DNA of 62,117 nucleotides. Source: Lachnospiraceae bacterium. GTDB lineage: Bacteria; Bacillota; Clostridia; Lachnospirales; Lachnospiraceae. Below are positions 17,117 through 24,848 of this stretch, one piece after another; position 1 is the stretch's first letter; each line of letters begins with the position of its first letter. Where the stretch lies: positions 1 to 62,117 of the forward strand of contig JAGACK010000016.1 of assembly GCA_017614155.1 (NCBI GenBank), given 5' to 3'. Position numbers and translations under genes: made by a program. The notes under the pieces were generated by a model, which saw only the letters and a list, made by a program, of their open reading frames with translations, was not told the origin of the DNA and did no database searches.

Positions 17117-18760
17117 TTACGATACCTGTATGATTCCTTTCAGGGCATTGGTCAGTGATTGGATACGCTCTGCCTCAAGTCTTAATGATACGGGATTTAC
17201 GACCATCCTTGCAGAAAGCGAAGCAACCTCCTCAAGAACCTGAAGCCCGTTTTCCCTCAGGGTTGAGCCTGTTTCCACAATATCACAGATCACCTGGGAA
17301 AGTCCAACTATCGGAGCAAGCTCAATGGAGCCGTTGAGCTTGATGATATCAACGGTCTGATGCTTGACATTCTGGAAATAGTCTCTTGTTATGCTGGGAT
17401 ATTTAGTTGCAACCCTTATCATTTCGTGATGCTTCAAAAGCTCTCCTGCTTCTTTTGGTCCGCAGATGCACATCCGGCATTTTCCGAAGCCGAGATCTAA
17501 AACCTCATAGATCTTCCGGCCTTCCTCCATGATGGTATCCCTGCCGACTACGCCGATATCTGCAGCGCCGTATTCGACATAGGTTGGGACATCCGGTCCC
17601 TTTGCAAGAAAGAATCGAAGCTTTTTTTCTTCGTTTACAAAGATCAGCTTCCTGGTTTCCTTGTCCCGCATCTCATCGCAGGATATACCGGTCTTTTCAA
17701 GAAGATCCAGGGTTTTCATCGCAAGGCGTCCCTTTGTGAGAGCTATGGTCAGATAACCGTCCCTCTTCTTTCCTGCGGCTTCTTCATCAAGGCACATGAT
17801 CACCTGGTCAAGTGACAGTGTAAGCCCTACGGCAGGGCATTCCTTTCCGTATTTGCCTAAAAGGTCATCATACCTTCCGCCCTTGATCACTGCTTCTCCG
17901 ACGAAGGGAACATATGCGCGGAAGACAATGCCGGTATAATAATCATATTGTGAAAGCATTCCGAGGTCAAAAGAGATATGATCTCCGATCCCGCTGGCTA
18001 CGGCTATCTCATATACTTTTTCAAGACGTGAAAGCGCCTCCGAAGCTCTCTTTCCCTTTGCCTGTTTTTTGGCTCCGGCAAGAACCTCAGGGCCCCCCAT
18101 ATGTCCTATGCAGTCAAGGATGGCCGATCTTAATGAGGTTTCGCATCCGGCTGCATCCAGTATCCTTGCGGCAGTTTCTGAATTCCTGTTTGAGATCGCG
18201 GTTTTGAGCTCGGTTTCCGTTTCACGGTCCATGCCTGCCTCGCTGCAGAGCCCTCTGAAGTATTCGGCATTTCCGATACAGATCATGAAATCTGAAAGTC
18301 CTGCTTTTTTTAAGAGATCGAAAGCCAGACGTATCATCTCAGCATCGGCTTTCTCCGATCCGTCGCCCATATATTCGGCACCGATCTCCGATCTTTCTTT
18401 CAGTCTTCCTTTGTAGGTTCCGTTATCCGAAAAGACATTTCCCATGTAGCACAGCTTTACAACATCTTCGGAATCAAGGAAGTATTTGGCTGCGGCGCGC
18501 GCTATCCCCGGAGTGAAATCGGGACGAAGCACCAGGGTGTTATTATCGTTGTCAAAGAATTTATACAGTTCATTTGAAGGGGTTGTACCTATATCGCTTG
18601 AAAAGATGTCAAAATACTCAAATGAGGGCGTCTGTATATCCCTGTAGCCGAAGTCTTTTAAGACATCATGAAGCGAAAGCTGCAGCTTCAGCCTCTTTTC
18701 GTAATCATTTCCGTATGAATCCCGGACCCCGTCCGGTGTGTGCAATAGTCTGTTGTTCAA
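17117..18760 (-). CDS. hisG: HisZ-HisG fusion, ATP phosphoribosyltransferase
   Basis: This 547-residue protein joins two normally separate subunits. Residues about 1-325 are HisZ, the HisRS-like regulatory subunit (LLHTPDGVRDSYG, LRPDFTPGIARAAAKYF, QYDYYTGIVF, KGGRYDDLLGKYG). Residues about 336-547 are short-form HisG (YLTIALTKGRLA, GAADIGVVGRDTI, and the PRPP-binding end LAPIVGLSQVICDIVETGST). Short HisG lacks its own histidine-binding domain and needs HisZ for activity and feedback control, so the fusion fixes the partnership in one chain. It catalyses the first committed step of histidine synthesis. It lies 13 bases after recU and directly abuts hisD. No T-box or his leader is seen upstream. 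Confidence 0.92.
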   Translation of the reverse strand: MNNRLLHTPDGVRDSYGNDYEKRLKLQLSLHDVLKDFGYRDIQTPSFEYFDIFSSDIGTTPSNELYKFFDNDNNTLVLRPDFTPGIARAAAKYFLDSEDVVKLCYMGNVFSDNGTYKGRLKERSEIGAEYMGDGSEKADAEMIRLAFDLLKKAGLSDFMICIGNAEYFRGLCSEAGMDRETETELKTAISNRNSETAARILDAAGCETSLRSAILDCIGHMGGPEVLAGAKKQAKGKRASEALSRLEKVYEIAVASGIGDHISFDLGMLSQYDYYTGIVFRAYVPFVGEAVIKGGRYDDLLGKYGKECPAVGLTLSLDQVIMCLDEEAAGKKRDGYLTIALTKGRLAMKTLDLLEKTGISCDEMRDKETRKLIFVNEEKKLRFFLAKGPDVPTYVEYGAADIGVVGRDTIMEEGRKIYEVLDLGFGKCRMCICGPKEAGELLKHHEMIRVATKYPSITRDYFQNVKHQTVDIIKLNGSIELAPIVGLSQVICDIVETGSTLRENGLQVLEEVASLSARMVVNPVSLRLEAERIQSLTNALKGIIQVS

Positions 18761-18773
18761 AGGTCATTTCCTT

Positions 18774-19313
18774 TCATTTTTCAGGCCGCTCATCCAGATC
18801 CTTCTGGATATAATCAAGATACGGTATAAGTATCCCGGGCCTTGCCTTTATTATATATTCCTCATCCAGTTCATCAAATCTGAAGCTTTTTCTGTCTCCG
18901 GACTTCATCCTTTCCCAGAAGACCGAAAGCTTTCTGAAAGTCAGATAATACATTATATCTCTTGAAGTATAATAAATCAAAATAAAGGATACTCCGCCCT
19001 GCCGCTCGAATTCCTCCATGAAGAATACCTGATGTTCATGGATGTTTGAGAGCGCAAATGTATCAACGGCGCATTCCTTTGCATCAAAGCATACGGGAAT
19101 GCCCTGGACGGCTCCGATATAGTCGACCGTGCTCTGCTGCTCGAAATATGCGAGGGTGATCTGCCTTGTATCCTTGTCGAAGCGCACCGGAGTTATGGGA
19201 GTCGGTATCTTCTGGATCAGGGCAAGATGGGATGCTTCATATTTTTCATTTGTGCGGTTTACGAGTTCTTCAAGCGAAGAACCGCGAAGACCTCTTGAGT
19301 TCCATGTGGCCAT
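18774..19313 (-). CDS. recU: Holliday junction resolvase RecU
   Basis: The 179-residue protein matches RecU, the Gram-positive Holliday junction resolvase. It has an N-terminal NSRGLRGSSLEELVNRTNE segment, the KIPTPITPVRF motif, and nuclease core residues D64 (VDYIGAVQG) and D77-x-K79-E80 (CFDAKE), then SNIHEHQVFF. RecU usually has E-x-K here; Asp is a conservative change. It cuts four-way DNA junctions during recombinational repair and chromosome segregation. In many Firmicutes recU pairs with pbp genes; here it lies between an RluA-type synthase gene and the histidine block. Only a weak ribosome site is visible. Confidence 0.88.
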   Translation of the reverse strand: MATWNSRGLRGSSLEELVNRTNEKYEASHLALIQKIPTPITPVRFDKDTRQITLAYFEQQSTVDYIGAVQGIPVCFDAKECAVDTFALSNIHEHQVFFMEEFERQGGVSFILIYYTSRDIMYYLTFRKLSVFWERMKSGDRKSFRFDELDEEYIIKARPGILIPYLDYIQKDLDERPEK

Positions 19314-19344
19314 ATATTATCTGATTTCCTGCCTCAGGCAAAAT

Positions 19345-20244
19345 CTATTTGATGAATGACTGCATGTCTTCGGGACAGTCTGCCGTAAATTCACTGCCGT
19401 CAAGAATATCCTCCGGGAAGATTACTCTGTGTGCGTGCAGCAGCTGTCTTTTGGCCGGTCCCTTTTTAGCTTTGTACTTGATATCGCCGACGATCGGATG
19501 TCCCATGTGCGAAAGCGTTGCGCGGATCTGATGAGGCTTGCCGGTGATAAGTTCTGCTTCCAAAAGCGAGAAGCCGCCGCCCGTTTTTATTATGCGAAAA
19601 TCCGTTTCAACGGGATCAAAACCCTGTTTTGGGATATCTGATATCAGGGCAGTGTTTGTGGTCTCATCTTTTTTCAGGAAAAACCGCGCTTTTCCTTCTT
19701 TTTCAAATATGCCTTCACATATGCAAAGATAGTATTTTTTTATCCTTCTGTCACGGATGGCTTCATCGAGAGCAGCCAGCCCTTTTGCTGACAGTCCGCA
19801 AAGGATGATGCCTGAGGTGTTCCTGTCAAGCCTGTTGCAGATCGAGGGGGTAAATGTACCGGTTTTTCCGGCATAGGAAAGAAGCATGTCATTTACGGAT
19901 ATTTCCCCGGATATATCCGACTGCGAAAGCAGCCCGGCATCTTTGTCATAGATCAGATAGTCGCTGTCCTCATATATTATCCTGGCTTTTTCAAGCGGCT
20001 TTGTACAGGTGATGGCTTTAGACGATCCGTGAAATTTATCAAAGGTCTCTTCTGACAGAAAAAATGAGATCCGGTCTCCGGACTTCAGTCTGTCGCTTCC
20101 GTTGCTTTTTCTGCCGTTCAGTTCGATATTTTTGTTGCGGAGGAATTTACGGATCATTCCCTGTCCGGCGTCGGGCAGCATTTTTGTGCTGTATCTGATA
20201 AGGGTCATCCCCTCTTCTTTTTCGGATATTATGAATTCTTTCAT
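19345..20244 (-). CDS. RluA-family pseudouridine synthase
   Basis: This 299-residue protein has an N-terminal S4-type RNA-binding segment (about 10-60: DAGQGMIRKFLRNKNIELNG) followed by the RluA/RluC/RluD catalytic domain. The active-site Asp lies in NRLDRNTSGIILCG, and the family end motif TGKPHQIRATLSHMGHPIVGD is clear. It should isomerise specific uridines to pseudouridine in 23S rRNA, or possibly tRNA; the exact site cannot be assigned from sequence, so I give no symbol. It lies four bases downstream of a small membrane-protein gene and no obvious Shine-Dalgarno is present, suggesting translational coupling. Confidence 0.9.
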   Translation of the reverse strand: MKEFIISEKEEGMTLIRYSTKMLPDAGQGMIRKFLRNKNIELNGRKSNGSDRLKSGDRISFFLSEETFDKFHGSSKAITCTKPLEKARIIYEDSDYLIYDKDAGLLSQSDISGEISVNDMLLSYAGKTGTFTPSICNRLDRNTSGIILCGLSAKGLAALDEAIRDRRIKKYYLCICEGIFEKEGKARFFLKKDETTNTALISDIPKQGFDPVETDFRIIKTGGGFSLLEAELITGKPHQIRATLSHMGHPIVGDIKYKAKKGPAKRQLLHAHRVIFPEDILDGSEFTADCPEDMQSFIK

Positions 20245-20248
20245 CGTA

Positions 20249-20809
20249 TTACAGGGAAAGGTTCAGGAGGAGCGTCCTGATGCTGTCTGTCTTTCCCTCA
20301 TCATGGCTTTTCCGGGCCGAAAGCTCTGAGGATCGCCGCAGGAATTTATCCTCCTCTTTGAATATCTTTATCCCGACCGATTTCAGACTGTTTTTATCAA
20401 ACATTTCCCGCAGATGCTTTTCAAGCTTTTGCATATCCTTTTTGGGATCGGGACAAAAGCCGGCAACACTGTCATCTGCTATACAGAAGGCGTACACATC
20501 ATAGCTGTCGCCTGTCGTTGTGACCACACAGTCAAAGATCAGCAGCTTTTCATCCAGATCACTGCACTTTTCAAAAAAAGCCGTATCACCGCCCCTGTGT
20601 ATCATGAACATAATAAATGACACCAGGCGCATGGACCCGGGTATGCACACAACAACGGCAGTGATGGAAAACATAGTCGCATAATCGCTGTATCTTGTTT
20701 TTCCGACAAAAAAAATGAAAAAGGCTATGATGTAGAGAATGAGGGCATGGATGAGCATTTTTTTTCTCATATGCCTGATATAGCCGAAGGATCCTTTGTT
20801 CTTTCCCAT
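20249..20809 (-). CDS. Small membrane protein of unknown function
   Basis: The 186-residue protein is not recognised. It begins with a basic stretch (MGKNKGSFGYIRHMRKKM) and two predicted membrane helices (about 20-37 and 45-70), followed by a soluble region of about 115 residues rich in charged residues. The region includes CVVTTTGDSYDVYAFC and a Lys/Glu-rich helix. This looks like a membrane-anchored cytoplasmic domain. Its ATG directly follows the SDR stop codon and its stop lies four bases before the pseudouridine synthase gene, so it is within the same transcript. No catalytic motif is visible. Confidence 0.7.
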   Translation of the reverse strand: MGKNKGSFGYIRHMRKKMLIHALILYIIAFFIFFVGKTRYSDYATMFSITAVVVCIPGSMRLVSFIMFMIHRGGDTAFFEKCSDLDEKLLIFDCVVTTTGDSYDVYAFCIADDSVAGFCPDPKKDMQKLEKHLREMFDKNSLKSVGIKIFKEEDKFLRRSSELSARKSHDEGKTDSIRTLLLNLSL

Positions 20810-21571
20810 CTATGCTTCCTTCCAGAAATACAGGAAAAGCGAGTGCGGGAGAACCTTTGTAAAGAATCTGAATATGTTCATGGCAGCTGAATAAACAGAG
20901 ACTTCCCTTTTCGCCCGGCTGTCGCGTATCGCTTTTTCAACTACTGCCGCAGGCCTTACCATTGCTATCTTTTTGTATGCTGCCATGCTGTGATGTTTTT
21001 CGGCGATTTCAAAGAATTCGGTCGCGACAGGCCCGGGACACACAGCAGTCACGGCTATGCCTCGGCCTTTGAGTTCTTTTCTGAGCGCTCTTGAAAAGCT
21101 TAGGACATAGGATTTCGTCGCAGCATATACCGCAAAATCGGGCTGTGGCAGAAAGGCTGCTGCGGAAGCAAAATTTATGATCCGGGAATTCCTTTTCATA
21201 TAGGGCAGACAGATCTTTGTAAATGCAGTCAGCGCCCTGCAGTTTAAGTCTATCATCATCAGCTCATCATCATAGCTTTCATCATCAAAGCGGCCGATGA
21301 CACCGGTTCCTGCAGCGTTTACAAGCATCCGTATCTGAGGCTTCACCTCTCTTAAGGCTTCTATCAGGGCTTCTACATGGGTATCATTTGTGATATCCAT
21401 GGCGATGGGGCGTATTTTTGCATTGCCCTCGATGTCTTCAAGTTCCTTAAGCCTGTCGAGCCTTCTGGCAAAGACCCATATCTCGTCAAGCTTCGTATAA
21501 GCTTTGTTTATCTGTTTGACACATTCGGCGCCCATCCCGGATGAGGCACCGGTTATTATGGCTACATTCAT
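20810..21571 (-). CDS. Short-chain dehydrogenase/reductase
   Basis: The 253-residue protein is a classical SDR. The Rossmann nucleotide-binding motif TGASSGMG lies at residues 7-14. The NAAGTG motif is in the middle of the sheet, and the catalytic YAATK (Tyr and Lys) is preceded by a Ser-containing strand (IINFASAAAF). The PGPVATEF segment follows. The C-terminal region (about 215-253) is hydrophobic and could touch the membrane, as in DltE/YqjQ-like SDRs. The substrate is unknown. It lies six bases after pepD. Confidence 0.88.
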   Translation of the reverse strand: MNVAIITGASSGMGAECVKQINKAYTKLDEIWVFARRLDRLKELEDIEGNAKIRPIAMDITNDTHVEALIEALREVKPQIRMLVNAAGTGVIGRFDDESYDDELMMIDLNCRALTAFTKICLPYMKRNSRIINFASAAAFLPQPDFAVYAATKSYVLSFSRALRKELKGRGIAVTAVCPGPVATEFFEIAEKHHSMAAYKKIAMVRPAAVVEKAIRDSRAKREVSVYSAAMNIFRFFTKVLPHSLFLYFWKEA

Positions 21572-21577
21572 ATCGTT

Positions 21578-23035
21578 CTATTTAAGCTCCTTCAGCATGC
21601 GGAGCAGAAAATCCCAGGTTTTCTGAACTGAAGTGATGGAAAGCTTTTCCTTGGGAGTATGTGCACCGTTTATCTGGGGTCCGAAGGAAATCACATCGAC
21701 CGGTTTTAAGGCGTGATAGATAACGCCGCATTCCAGCCCGGCATGTATTCCTTTTATTACGGGATGATACCCGAAAAGATCTTTGTAGACATCGGAGGAA
21801 AGCTTCATGAGCTTTGAGTTCTCGTTAAACTCCCAGGCGGGATAATCGCCTTTTACCTCATAGGTGCCGCCTATCCCTTCCGCCAGGAACTTCAGTTTGT
21901 CGGAAAGGGCGTATTTCTCGCTTGAAACACTGCTGCGAAGTGATGCCTCCAGAGTGAAATGATCATCCCTGAGCCGCATGATACCGAAGTTCAAAGAGGT
22001 CTTTACCAGCCCTTTTTGCTGTTCGTCCATGCACATGTTCTGCACACCGTCGGGCACAGTATTCATCAGAAAGATCATCCTGTTCTGAAGTCTCGGCTTT
22101 ATGACGTTCTCTGTGGATTCGCCGAGGCTTTCGCAGTAGATCATCATGTTCTTTTCGTTGGCAGAAAACTCATTTTTGATCGTTCCCTCGAATTCTTCTA
22201 TCAGTTTTTCGAAATCCTTTGAATGCGCGGGAGAAACAATCAGGCGGCAGTTCGCTTCACGGGGTATAGCGTTGTCCATGAGTCCGCCCTGGAGTTTAAA
22301 TATATGGAAAGAGGTTCTGGTCGTCAGGAAATGAAGCAGCCTGCCCATGATAATAATAGCGTTGGCGAAATATCTGTCTATCATGTCACCCGAGTGGCCG
22401 CCGTGAAGTCCGCTGATGACAACATTGTACACGATACCGGACATATCAAAGCGCTTTACGGGTATCCGAAGCGTCCCGCGAAGTCCGCCTGCGCAGCTGA
22501 CATATACCACGCCCTCATCTTCCGAGTCGAGATTGATGACATTGCGGGCTTTTACATTCGTGAAATCAAAGCCCTTCACGCCGTTCATTCCTGTCTCCTC
22601 ATCTGAGGTAAACAGGCACTCAAGCTCAGGGTGGGGACAGTCTTCGCCCGAGTCTATGATGGCAAGTATATAGGCAAGCGCAATGCCGTCATCGGCACCC
22701 AGCGTCGTGCCCCTTGCAAATATCTCATTATCCATATGGTCGACATCTATGGGATCCTTCTGGAAATCATGTCTGCTCTGGGAGGTCTTTTCACAGACCA
22801 TATCCATATGTCCCTGGAGCAGGACTGATGGGCTTTCCTCATAACCTTTTGTAGCAGGGACGCGGATGAAGACATTGTTCAGGCTGTCCTTAAAATGCTC
22901 CAGATTTCTTTTTTTGGCAAAATCAGCCAGATATGAAGATATTGCCTCCGTGTTGCCGGAGCCTCTGGGTATGGCGCATATCTCCTCAAAATAATCAAAT
23001 ACTTTTTCCGGTTCAAGTCCGCTCAGTTTTCCCAT
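21578..23035 (-). CDS. pepD: Aminoacyl-histidine dipeptidase PepD (M20)
   Basis: The 485-residue protein is a full-length M20 family (PepD/Xaa-His dipeptidase) metallopeptidase. Metal ligands and catalytic residues are visible in LQGHMDMV, GTTLGADDGIALAYILA, FTSDEETGMNGVKGFD and the INLDSEDEG segment; the lid-domain His lies in GLHGGHSGDM and the final His in GPQINGAHTPKE. It hydrolyses short peptides, classically Xaa-His dipeptides, in the cytoplasm. An AAGGAAA site precedes the ATG. An intrinsic terminator lies only 24 bases upstream, so expression depends on read-through or on a promoter I cannot see. Confidence 0.92.
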   Translation of the reverse strand: MGKLSGLEPEKVFDYFEEICAIPRGSGNTEAISSYLADFAKKRNLEHFKDSLNNVFIRVPATKGYEESPSVLLQGHMDMVCEKTSQSRHDFQKDPIDVDHMDNEIFARGTTLGADDGIALAYILAIIDSGEDCPHPELECLFTSDEETGMNGVKGFDFTNVKARNVINLDSEDEGVVYVSCAGGLRGTLRIPVKRFDMSGIVYNVVISGLHGGHSGDMIDRYFANAIIIMGRLLHFLTTRTSFHIFKLQGGLMDNAIPREANCRLIVSPAHSKDFEKLIEEFEGTIKNEFSANEKNMMIYCESLGESTENVIKPRLQNRMIFLMNTVPDGVQNMCMDEQQKGLVKTSLNFGIMRLRDDHFTLEASLRSSVSSEKYALSDKLKFLAEGIGGTYEVKGDYPAWEFNENSKLMKLSSDVYKDLFGYHPVIKGIHAGLECGVIYHALKPVDVISFGPQINGAHTPKEKLSITSVQKTWDFLLRMLKELK

Positions 23036-23058
23036 TATCTTTCCTTTTGTCCGTTGCT

Positions 23059-23084
23059 AAAAAACGGGAGGCATACAGCCTCCC
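23059..23084 (-). terminator. Perfect intrinsic terminator between coiled-coil gene and pepD
   Basis: The perfect stem GGGAGGC-TGTAT-GCCTCCC (minus strand) is followed by GTTTTTT. It ends the parE-parC-rsmD-coaD-coiled-coil run 16 bases after the last stop codon. Confidence 0.9.
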
Positions 23085-23100
23085 TTGACCTTTGATCTTT

Positions 23101-23784
23101 TCAGATGATGTCTATGTTATCCTTGGGTAACGCTGCTTTTTGTACACCTGCATCAGCCTCGCTGACAGCTCCATCCGGCTGTTCGTCTGATGGTATATTC
23201 TGTCCGTTCCCTATCACCGGATTTCCGGATGCATCCATCGTTATCTGCTGTGAAAGCTGCGACCGGTTCGTTGAAACCCTGCTCATCGCCTCATTCAGGG
23301 AGGCAATTAGATCTGTGTATCTGTCCTGCGCGCTTGAGATCGCCCTGCTCAGTATATCCTGCAGCGTCGACAGCTCCTGATCCGTATAGGTAACAGCCTG
23401 CATCTGGTAATTGTTTGCGTCATTCGTCGCCTGGCTGAGGACATCATGGGCTTCTGCTTTTGCCTGGTTTACTATCTCTCCTGCCTGCGCATAGGCTCTC
23501 TGCATTATCTCGTTCTGATCGACCATCTGGCTCTGATACTGCTGAGCCTGCTTTATCATCTCGTCAGCCTGCATCTTCGCATTTTTCAATATGGTATCGC
23601 GGTTCGCTATGATATTCTGACAATGGATGACTTCCTCGGGAGTCCTCTCACGAAGTTCCTCGAGAAGTTCGAATATATCCTCTTTGTTGACTACGATGCT
23701 TTCTTTGTTGGAAAAGGGCGCGTACTTGCAGCTTTCCAGCAATGCATAGATATCATCGATAGTCTGTTCAATCTTTGCCGCCAT
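23101..23784 (-). CDS. DivIVA/ATPase-subunit-like coiled-coil protein
   Basis: I place the start at ATG 23784, which has a GGGGAGA site just upstream (23789-23795). The open frame extends further, but only into the coaD gene. The 227-residue protein is mostly helical: [19 protein letters not shown], a motif [17 protein letters not shown], then a long Ala/Gln/Glu-rich coiled coil (about 60-175), then a low-complexity Ser/Gln/Pro/Asp tail. It resembles the small coiled-coil proteins often annotated as DivIVA-like or V-type ATPase subunit-like and found after coaD in Lachnospiraceae; a cell-division or scaffold role is only a guess. It overlaps coaD by 17 bases and is followed by a strong terminator. 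Confidence 0.8.
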   Translation of the reverse strand: MAAKIEQTIDDIYALLESCKYAPFSNKESIVVNKEDIFELLEELRERTPEEVIHCQNIIANRDTILKNAKMQADEMIKQAQQYQSQMVDQNEIMQRAYAQAGEIVNQAKAEAHDVLSQATNDANNYQMQAVTYTDQELSTLQDILSRAISSAQDRYTDLIASLNEAMSRVSTNRSQLSQQITMDASGNPVIGNGQNIPSDEQPDGAVSEADAGVQKAALPKDNIDII

Positions 23785-24277
23785 TTTTCTCCCCGTTCTG
23801 TTTACTGAATTTTTCGTAAACTTCTTTTGCCACGCTGTCCGGGACAAACAAAGAGATATCTCCGCCGAAAGCGGCAACCTCTCTGACGGTTGTCGATGAC
23901 AGATAGGCATATTCAAGGCTTGTAGTCAGAAAGACCGTATCAGCCTGAAGAAGAAGCTTTCTGTTCGTCTGGGCCATCTGAAGTTCATATTCGAAATCCG
24001 TTATAGCCCTGAGTCCTCTGATAACAACATCGAAACTGTTCTCGCGTACATAATCGACCAGAAGTCCCGAGAAGGAATCAACCCTTACATTCGGTATATC
24101 AGAGCACACTTCATGTAACATTTTAACACGATCATCAGCAGAAAACAACGCACTTTTTGCCTTGTTGTCCAGAACCGATACAGTCAGACTGTCAAAGAGC
24201 TTTGAAGCGCGTTTTATTATGTCGATATGTCCGAAAGTCACGGGATCAAAGCTTCCCGGATAAATAGCACTTGTCAT
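23768..24277 (-). CDS. coaD: Phosphopantetheine adenylyltransferase
   Basis: The 169-residue protein is CoaD, a hexameric nucleotidyltransferase that transfers AMP from ATP to 4'-phosphopantetheine, the penultimate step of coenzyme A synthesis. The T/HxGH-type signature is seen in [18 protein letters not shown], with the second motif [19 protein letters not shown] and the C-terminal ISSTTVRE equivalent ([15 protein letters not shown]). Its ATG overlaps the rsmD stop (ATGA, 24274-24277), the usual rsmD-coaD pairing in Firmicutes. Confidence 0.95.
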   Translation of the reverse strand: MTSAIYPGSFDPVTFGHIDIIKRASKLFDSLTVSVLDNKAKSALFSADDRVKMLHEVCSDIPNVRVDSFSGLLVDYVRENSFDVVIRGLRAITDFEYELQMAQTNRKLLLQADTVFLTTSLEYAYLSSTTVREVAAFGGDISLFVPDSVAKEVYEKFSKQNGEKNGGKD

Positions 24278-24831
24278 TTTACTTTCCTTTTCATAAAAAT
24301 ATGACGGTTAGTCTTGTAATCCTTTGTTCTGATTATTTCAAATCCTGTCCGGGCAAGCTCGTCCGTATCGGTATCATTTGAAGCCTCAACGATGATCAGG
24401 GTATCGTCCGCAACAAGAGCGGATGTTGAAAGATACTGCAGGACCTGAAGCTCGAGTCCCGCGTCATAGGGCGGATCCATGAAGATGACATCAAAAGCGC
24501 CCTTTCTTTCAATCATCATCATGCCGTTTATCACATCCGAAGTCATGACCTCGCCTCTGTCCTCAAGGTGGGTGATCGCCAGGTTCTCGTGTATGACCCT
24601 TACGGCTTCACGATCATTTTCTATGAAAACGCAGCTCTGTGCGCCTCGGCTTAAAGCCTCTATTCCGATGCTACCGGTGCCGGCAAAGAGATCGAGGAAC
24701 CTTGACTGTGGGACATAGCCCTGTATGGTATTGAAAAGAGTCTCCTTGTATCTGTCAAGTGTTGGCCTGGTCTTTGTGCCCTTCAGGCTTTTCAGCTGGA
24801 GTCTCCTGGCGCTTCCGGCTATCACACGCAT
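24274..24831 (-). CDS. rsmD: 16S rRNA (guanine966-N2)-methyltransferase RsmD
   Basis: The 185-residue protein has the RsmD start ([18 protein letters not shown]), the segment [16 protein letters not shown], the S-adenosylmethionine-binding motif [20 protein letters not shown] and the catalytic DPPYD motif in [11 protein letters not shown]. It methylates N2 of G966 in 16S rRNA. It sits between parC and coaD, overlapping coaD by four bases. Its ribosome site is GAGG followed by TTTTTATT-ATG, an arrangement also seen at the TIGR03960 gene start. Confidence 0.94.
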   Translation of the reverse strand: MRVIAGSARRLQLKSLKGTKTRPTLDRYKETLFNTIQGYVPQSRFLDLFAGTGSIGIEALSRGAQSCVFIENDREAVRVIHENLAITHLEDRGEVMTSDVINGMMMIERKGAFDVIFMDPPYDAGLELQVLQYLSTSALVADDTLIIVEASNDTDTDELARTGFEIIRTKDYKTNRHIFMKRKVK

Positions 24832-24848
24832 AATAAAAACCTCTTTTA

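Noticed and set aside
23785-23916. N-terminal extension of the coiled-coil gene
   Set aside because: The extension is out-of-frame coaD sequence, and a good ribosome site precedes ATG 23784.
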